DNA from: Oscillospiraceae bacterium
Lineage (GTDB): Bacteria > Bacillota > Clostridia > Oscillospirales > Acutalibacteraceae
DNA: 10,147 nucleotides
Assembly: GCA_029013165.1 (NCBI GenBank)
Contig: JAQXMV010000063.1
Span: 1-10,147 of the forward strand
Reading direction: 5' to 3'
Shown: positions 6,570 to 10,147 of the stretch, piece after piece
Layout of the letters: every line of letters begins with the position of its first letter
How positions within the stretch are numbered: position 1 is the first letter of the stretch
Notes under the pieces: model-generated
What the model saw: only the letters and a program-made list of their open reading frames with translations
What the model was told of the DNA's origin: nothing
Database searches by the model: none
Made by a program: the position numbers and the translations under genes

Positions 6570-6869
6570 ATGATGAAGTTTTGTCAACATTGTGGCACCG
6601 AGTTGAATAACGAGGAAGCTAATATATGCCTAAACTGCGGCTGTGCCATTCAGCCGGAAAACACCAATCCGACAGCTGAGTATCGAATCGGAATTGTCGT
6701 TCTTGCGGCTCTCATTCCGTTGTTCGGTTTAATCTGGTGGCTTCTAAAAAAAGAAGAGCGTCCCAAAGAAGCCCGATATTGCGGCATTGCCGCCCTGATC
6801 TCTTTTTGTGTAACGATCGTTTTTTATTTCATCGTGGGATTCGTTGTTGGTTTCGCTGCGGTTATGTAA
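6570..6869 (+). CDS. Small zinc-ribbon membrane protein of unknown function
   Basis: This 99-residue protein opens with a zinc ribbon: CQHC (C5, C8) and CLNC (C20, C23) make a C-x2-C...C-x2-C site, with an extra C25. A short linker follows, then two hydrophobic segments (about 40-59 and 72-97) separated by a charged loop KKEERPKEARYCG. Such zinc-ribbon proteins with membrane helices are common in clostridia and mostly lack assigned functions. The start used is ATG 6570, with ATG 6573 immediately after. The ribosome binding site is weak (GAAAGAAG around 6556-6563). An upstream TTG at 6525 would add 15 residues but sits in a hairpin without a ribosome site. Its codons look more AT-rich than those of its neighbours. 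It lies downstream of the structured RNA and is convergent with trmO. Confidence 0.75.
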   Translation: MMKFCQHCGTELNNEEANICLNCGCAIQPENTNPTAEYRIGIVVLAALIPLFGLIWWLLKKEERPKEARYCGIAALISFCVTIVFYFIVGFVVGFAAVM

Positions 6870-6981
6870 CCGATAAAACCCGAAATTTTGCGCCGTTTTC
6901 TTTATCTTGTTACAAGATAGGTGCAAATCAACCAGTTGAAAGAGCGATAAACTATGCGTTTACACACTCTGTTATGACACA

Positions 6982-7018
6982 ACAACCCCTATGATTTTTA
7001 GTCATAGGGGTTGTCTTT
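6982..7018 (+). terminator. Intrinsic terminator after the zinc-ribbon gene
   Basis: ACAACCCCTATGA (6982-6994) pairs perfectly with TCATAGGGGTTGT (7002-7014), a 13-bp stem with a 7-nt loop. The tail CTTTCT is only moderately T-rich. It lies 112 nt after the stop. On the minus strand no U-run follows, so it is probably plus-strand specific. Confidence 0.65.
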
Positions 7019-7058
7019 CTCCCGTTAGCGCAGTTTCAATTTTAAAGTTAAGGGCATT

Positions 7059-7122
7059 TCGCGCTTTGCGAAGCGCGACAAGGGCTCTGCCCCTTGACCC
7101 CGCAAGCCTTTGAAAAGGCTTG
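7059..7122. repeat. Three-hairpin palindromic repeat, probably a dispersed intergenic element
   Basis: Three hairpins stand almost back to back. The first is 7059-7066 with 7071-7078 (TCGCGCTT/AAGCGCGA, loop TGCG). The second is 7079-7084 with 7091-7096 (CAAGGG/CCCTTG). The third is 7103-7110 with 7115-7122 (CAAGCCTT/AAGGCTTG, loop TGAA). The GGGCTCTGCCCC-GACCCCGC style is one I recall from intergenic repeats in Ruminococcaceae genomes. Only one copy is in this window, so repetition itself is not shown. It lies between the convergent zinc-ribbon and trmO genes. Confidence 0.5.
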
Positions 7123-7165
7123 ACCGAAACTTTTGTTATTCTTTTTCTTTATTTTCTTTAGCTTC

Positions 7166-7843
7166 TTATTTATCTGCTATTGATACTTTCTTTACCGTTA
7201 ACCGATTTTCGCTGACAACGAAGCGGATCTCCATTCCGGCAAAGCTCATGCCGTATTCCCGTTCCGGATCGTCCTGATAGGAGGGTCGGGGATCGCCGGC
7301 AAGAACTTCCATCAGTTCCCTGCGTTTCTCTTTCGGCACTTTCTCCAGCAGATCTTCGGGAAAGGTCACCGCAAGCCGTCTTTCTCCTAAGCCATCGGTG
7401 AAACCGCCCGAGGCGTCACTATGGCTATCGCAATAGGGCAGATAAGGTTTAATGTCATAGATCGGCGTGCCGTTCATCAGGTCACAGCCGCTGACATAAA
7501 GCACCGGCCCCTCATTTTTTGTATATTCGACTGCATCAAGTTTGACGCAGGAAAGTCCCACAGGATTCGGCCGAAAAGGCGACCTTGTGGCGAAAACACC
7601 CAGTCTTTTATTGCCGCCCAAAAGCGGCGGCCTGACCGTCGGGCTCCAGTTCTCACGGCAGCTTCGCGAAAACTGCCAGATCAGCCAGATATGGGAAAAA
7701 TCCTCAAGGCCGCGAAAGGCCTCTCTGACCCGGTATTCCTTTTCAAAGACGATCTTGCCCTTGATTTCCTCAATGAGGCCGCTTTGGCGGGGCAGTCCGA
7801 ATTTATCGGGAAAATCCGTATAAATGTGTGCAATGATTTTCAT
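7166..7843 (-). CDS. trmO: tRNA (N6-threonylcarbamoyladenosine(37)-N6)-methyltransferase TrmO
   Basis: This 225-residue protein belongs to the TrmO/YaeB (UPF0066, TsaA-like) family. It uses S-adenosylmethionine to methylate t6A37 to m6t6A in tRNA-Thr, fine-tuning ACY decoding in the cytoplasm. The beta-barrel motifs are all present: FGLPRQSGL (15-23), RPPLLGG (71-77), the signature VFATRSPFRPNPVGLS (83-98), and GCDLMNGTPIYDIKPYLPYCDS around 119-140. A C-terminal domain of about 60 residues completes the usual full length. The gene starts 5 nt after the metallophosphoesterase stop, with only a weak ribosome site (AAAG), so it is probably translated from the same message. No separate promoter is obvious. 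The pairing with a phosphoesterase looks like operon convenience rather than a pathway. Confidence 0.93.
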   Translation of the reverse strand: MKIIAHIYTDFPDKFGLPRQSGLIEEIKGKIVFEKEYRVREAFRGLEDFSHIWLIWQFSRSCRENWSPTVRPPLLGGNKRLGVFATRSPFRPNPVGLSCVKLDAVEYTKNEGPVLYVSGCDLMNGTPIYDIKPYLPYCDSHSDASGGFTDGLGERRLAVTFPEDLLEKVPKEKRRELMEVLAGDPRPSYQDDPEREYGMSFAGMEIRFVVSENRLTVKKVSIADK

Positions 7844-7848
7844 GGGCT

Positions 7849-9177
7849 TTAGTCTGCGGTGATGATGGCGCTTAGGGTTTCGCCGCCCTTGGCATAGGGA
7901 CTGAAAGCCTTGACGCTGACCTTGTATTCGCCCGGAGCCAGCACACCGAGGTTGATTTCTTTTTCCTTGTCATCGGCCCGTGTGTAATCGGAAAGCACCG
8001 TATCGGAATAAACCGTCCTGATTCCCGCCGTGACGCTGATTTTATAGTTTTCCGCCGGGAAATAGCTCCTTGCCTCAGGGAAAGAAAGGATCGTTTCACC
8101 GTCGCTGTTCTTTTCGGCGGTCATGACAGCCTTTTCAGGGAACACAGGTGCCGTGTCAAGAGAGTACATGTTCAGCCAGGTATAGGTTCTGGCGGTTCGG
8201 TTCCCGAGGTCGGAGAGATAGCAGTCATTTTCCGGGAAGAACTGATCGCTGATCAGATCATAGAGGCGGAGTCTGACATTGCCGTCGGCATCAACCTCCA
8301 CGATCCAGAAAGTTGCCGATTCGCCGTCGCCGTAAGCGTCGCCGCTGATATAGCTGAGATTGCCCATGGCACCCGTAACGGCGCCGCAGCCTACGGCTGT
8401 GAAAGCGCCCTGCCACAGGGAACGGGGATCATTGGCCGCATAGTGTGAATGGCCGGAAAAATCCACCGCCTGAGGATAGGCATTGAGGACATTGCGGATA
8501 TCCACTTCACCCCAGTTAATACTGCCGTAGACCGTCAGTGTGGGGTGAGCGTGCTGGAAAACAAAGATCGGCTTGTCGCCGGTGTCAGCCTGGGCCAGCT
8601 CCAGCTGTTCCCGGAGCCATGTGACCTTACCTTTATAGGTTTCATCACTGACGGGATCATAGGATACGACGATGAAATGATAGCCGCCGATGACCGTGTG
8701 AATATCCATTTCGGTGCCGACATATTCTCTGTATACATCATAGGCCTTGGAAGCGTCATGGTCGCGGTACTCGATAAATTCGTGATTGCCGATGCAGGGC
8801 AAAAATGCCGTGGAACTTTGGAGTTTCTTGTTCACAATCTCCATAAAGGCGGCATATTCCTCTGCCTTGCCTCGTTCTGTCATGTCGCCGCAGACCGCAA
8901 GGGCGTCAAGATTGCCGTAGGCTTCGCCCTCGGCATAAGCATAGGCACGGTCGAAAAGCCGGGAAAAACGCTCACTATTCTTTTGCCCGTTTTCGTCACT
9001 GCTGATGTGGATATCACTGCACACGGCAAAGCGAAGCACGGGAGTGAAGTCCTCGGGTGTGACCGGCGGCTTTTCATGCACGCCGCTGAAAATGGCCGTT
9101 GTGCCGAAAAATACGGTAAAGACCAGGGTGATGGCCTTGCTCATAAACTGATGAAAATGATTTTTGAATGACAGCAT
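7849..9177 (-). CDS. Exported or membrane-anchored calcineurin-like metallophosphoesterase
   Basis: This 442-residue protein begins with a basic stretch and a hydrophobic segment (about 14-31), so it is a signal peptide or N-terminal anchor. No lipobox is seen. The metallophosphoesterase core follows in order: D-x-H in CSDIH (D55, H57), GDMTERG (97-103), GNHE (130-133), H209 in FQHAHP, and GHSH (242-245). All metal ligands of the binuclear centre are therefore present. From about 345 to 440 a beta-rich stretch ending in LGVLAPGEYKVSVKAFSPYAKGGETLSA resembles a fibronectin type III-like domain. It probably hydrolyses a phosphomonoester or phosphodiester outside the membrane; the substrate is unknown. 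AGGAGG (complement of 9186-9191) stands 8 nt from the ATG, ruling out the internal Met12. trmO follows 5 nt downstream and a membrane XRE regulator is divergent. Confidence 0.9.
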   Translation of the reverse strand: MLSFKNHFHQFMSKAITLVFTVFFGTTAIFSGVHEKPPVTPEDFTPVLRFAVCSDIHISSDENGQKNSERFSRLFDRAYAYAEGEAYGNLDALAVCGDMTERGKAEEYAAFMEIVNKKLQSSTAFLPCIGNHEFIEYRDHDASKAYDVYREYVGTEMDIHTVIGGYHFIVVSYDPVSDETYKGKVTWLREQLELAQADTGDKPIFVFQHAHPTLTVYGSINWGEVDIRNVLNAYPQAVDFSGHSHYAANDPRSLWQGAFTAVGCGAVTGAMGNLSYISGDAYGDGESATFWIVEVDADGNVRLRLYDLISDQFFPENDCYLSDLGNRTARTYTWLNMYSLDTAPVFPEKAVMTAEKNSDGETILSFPEARSYFPAENYKISVTAGIRTVYSDTVLSDYTRADDKEKEINLGVLAPGEYKVSVKAFSPYAKGGETLSAIITAD

Positions 9178-9207
9178 AGGGATTTCCTCCTGTTATTTTT
9201 CGCTTTG

Positions 9208-9217
9208 ATTATACCAT
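9208..9217 (-). promoter_or_regulatory. Extended -10 promoter of the metallophosphoesterase-trmO unit
   Basis: On the minus strand TATAAT (complement of 9208-9213) is preceded by TGG, an extended -10. At 17 nt the -35 would be TGTTAA, a poor match. The predicted start is near 9201, giving a leader of about 24 nt. The surrounding 15 nt (9203-9217) are identical to those of the divergent regulator promoter. Confidence 0.65.
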
Positions 9218-9316
9218 ATCCTCGGCAGATTTAACAGACTCTAAGGCAGAATTCTTGCCGTTAAGGCGGCGAAAAAAATGAGATTTTATTCGCAGGGGCG
9301 GCAAAAATATCTTTTT

Positions 9317-9329
9317 CTACCGTTGGTAG
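9317..9329. promoter_or_regulatory. Palindromic operator candidate for the XRE regulator
   Basis: CTACC-GTT-GGTAG is a perfect 5-bp inverted repeat with a 3-nt centre. It lies directly upstream of the weak -35 region (9331-9336) of the regulator gene. A weaker AGTG/CACT repeat (9330-9333, 9340-9343) overlaps the spacer. The position fits autoregulation by the encoded helix-turn-helix protein or control of both divergent promoters. Confidence 0.4.
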
Positions 9330-9351
9330 AGTGCAATCTCACTGCCGTCAT

Positions 9352-9359
9352 GGTATAAT
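9352..9359 (+). promoter_or_regulatory. Extended -10 promoter of the XRE regulator gene
   Basis: TATAAT at 9354-9359 carries the TG extension (9351-9352, TGG). The -35 at 17 nt, GTGCAA (9331-9336), is poor, so activity may rely on the extended -10 or on an activator. The predicted start is near 9366. Confidence 0.65.
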
Positions 9360-9392
9360 CAAAGGGAAAGATCAACCGAAGGAGCTGTTTTT

Positions 9393-10147
9393 ATGGACAA
9401 CCTTACCACAGGCAAATTCATTGCAGAAAGGCGCAAAGCGCTGGGCCTGAGCCAAAAGCAACTGGCAGAAAGTCTGGATGTGACCGACAAGGCGGTGTCG
9501 AAGTGGGAGACCGGCAGAGGGGCACCGGATATCGCTCTGCTTATTCCCTTGGCGCAGATCCTCGGCGTCAGCGTGGCGGAGCTTTTGTCGGGAGAAAAGG
9601 CACCGGCAGAAAATATCACCTCTCAGAGTGATGAAGTGATTATCAGTACCATGAAAAGCAAGCGAAAGGGTCTGCTGAAGCTCCTGTCGGTGATGCTGCT
9701 GCTTTTTGCCTTGGTGCTGTGCCTGAAACCGGCCTATCATTTTTTCTCTTCGGTTCCCGTAGAAAATGACGCCCTCTATCGGGAGGCGGTACGTTACACA
9801 CAAAAACAGTTTTCAGGAAGCGAATTGTCAGCGGAAGATTTTGCCTTTGTTGACAGAAGTCTCGAGAAAGGAAAATATTTGGCCCTACTGGGGCAAAAGG
9901 ACGACGCGGTCGTGATGGTTGTTTTTGAGCAGGACAGTATTTTCGGCGAAAGATATGCGGTTATGGGCGCCGGTTACGGCAAAAGGGGAGAGCTCAATCT
10001 CTATTCCACCTCCGGCGGCGGCATGAATCTGAATGTGTTTTACGGCTGTGACTTGACGGACACAGAGGAATACCGTTTTACCTATGGCAATACGCGATAT
10101 TCTACACCCATAACTGACGGAACGGTGCTGGATATCTTTCTTGATAT
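9393..10147 (+). CDS. XRE-family helix-turn-helix regulator with a membrane segment, truncated by the window end
   Basis: The frame is open from ATG 9393 to the window end, giving at least 251 residues without a stop. AAGGAG (9379-9384) is 8 nt before the start. Residues 7-66 form a Cro/C1-type HTH: GKFIAERRKALGLSQKQLAESL, then the recognition helix region VTDKAVSKWETGRGAPD (30-46) and LIPLAQILGVSVAELL. After a linker, KSKRKG leads into a hydrophobic helix (about 94-111), placing the remaining 140 or more residues outside the membrane. The basic-inside rule supports this orientation. The outer part has no motif I recognise. The layout suggests a one-component regulator that senses an envelope or external signal, but membrane-tethered XRE proteins of this kind are mostly uncharacterised. 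It diverges from the metallophosphoesterase gene and may control it. Confidence 0.85.
   Translation, partial: MDNLTTGKFIAERRKALGLSQKQLAESLDVTDKAVSKWETGRGAPDIALLIPLAQILGVSVAELLSGEKAPAENITSQSDEVIISTMKSKRKGLLKLLSVMLLLFALVLCLKPAYHFFSSVPVENDALYREAVRYTQKQFSGSELSAEDFAFVDRSLEKGKYLALLGQKDDAVVMVVFEQDSIFGERYAVMGAGYGKRGELNLYSTSGGGMNLNVFYGCDLTDTEEYRFTYGNTRYSTPITDGTVLDIFLD

Noticed and set aside
1..10147. CRISPR arrays, tRNA or rRNA genes, insertion-sequence transposases, prophage or defence genes
   Set aside because: No repeat-spacer pattern, tRNA-like segment, transposase motif or phage protein was recognised on either strand by eye.

Overview
The window reads as a chromosomal segment of a Gram-positive, Clostridia-type anaerobe, plausibly a gut Oscillospiraceae/Ruminococcaceae relative. 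The grounds are consensus sigma-A promoters, strong GGAGG-type ribosome binding sites, moderate GC content, clostridial-type XRE and zinc-ribbon proteins, and a GGGCTCTGCCCC-type hairpin repeat. No rRNA, tRNA or marker gene fixes the taxonomy, so this is inference.

Layout from left to right. Positions 1-188 are non-coding and rich in inverted repeats. Positions 189-3326 (minus) encode a complete cytoplasmic GH2 beta-galactosidase with its own consensus promoter. Diverging from it, a near-consensus promoter drives a tight three-gene operon on the plus strand: an IspD/TarI-family cytidylyltransferase, an extended short-chain dehydrogenase/reductase (SDR), and an AraD-type L-ribulose-5-phosphate 4-epimerase. 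The operon ends at a strong intrinsic terminator at 6064-6090. The set suggests synthesis of a CDP-activated pentulose or pentitol: AraD connects L-ribulose-5-P and D-xylulose-5-P, the cytidylyltransferase would activate a pentose phosphate, and the SDR would reduce or epimerise the CDP-sugar.

Positions 6190-6432 hold what looks like an unannotated non-coding RNA. An extended -10 promoter is predicted to start transcription on the first base of a perfect 15-bp inverted repeat. That repeat closes a long interrupted rod-like fold, and a UUCG-capped terminator follows. The architecture resembles 6S RNA, but a riboswitch-like leader of the next gene is an alternative. That next gene (6570-6869) is a small zinc-ribbon protein with two membrane segments. 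A terminator hairpin and a three-hairpin palindromic repeat separate it from the convergent trmO gene.

On the minus strand, a secreted or membrane-anchored metallophosphoesterase (7849-9177) is followed 5 nt later by the tRNA t6A37 methyltransferase gene trmO (7166-7843), probably as one transcript. Diverging from the phosphoesterase is an XRE-family regulator with a membrane segment and an extracytoplasmic C-terminal part, cut by the window end. The two divergent promoters share an identical 15-nt core, and a 13-bp palindrome lies just upstream of the regulator's promoter.
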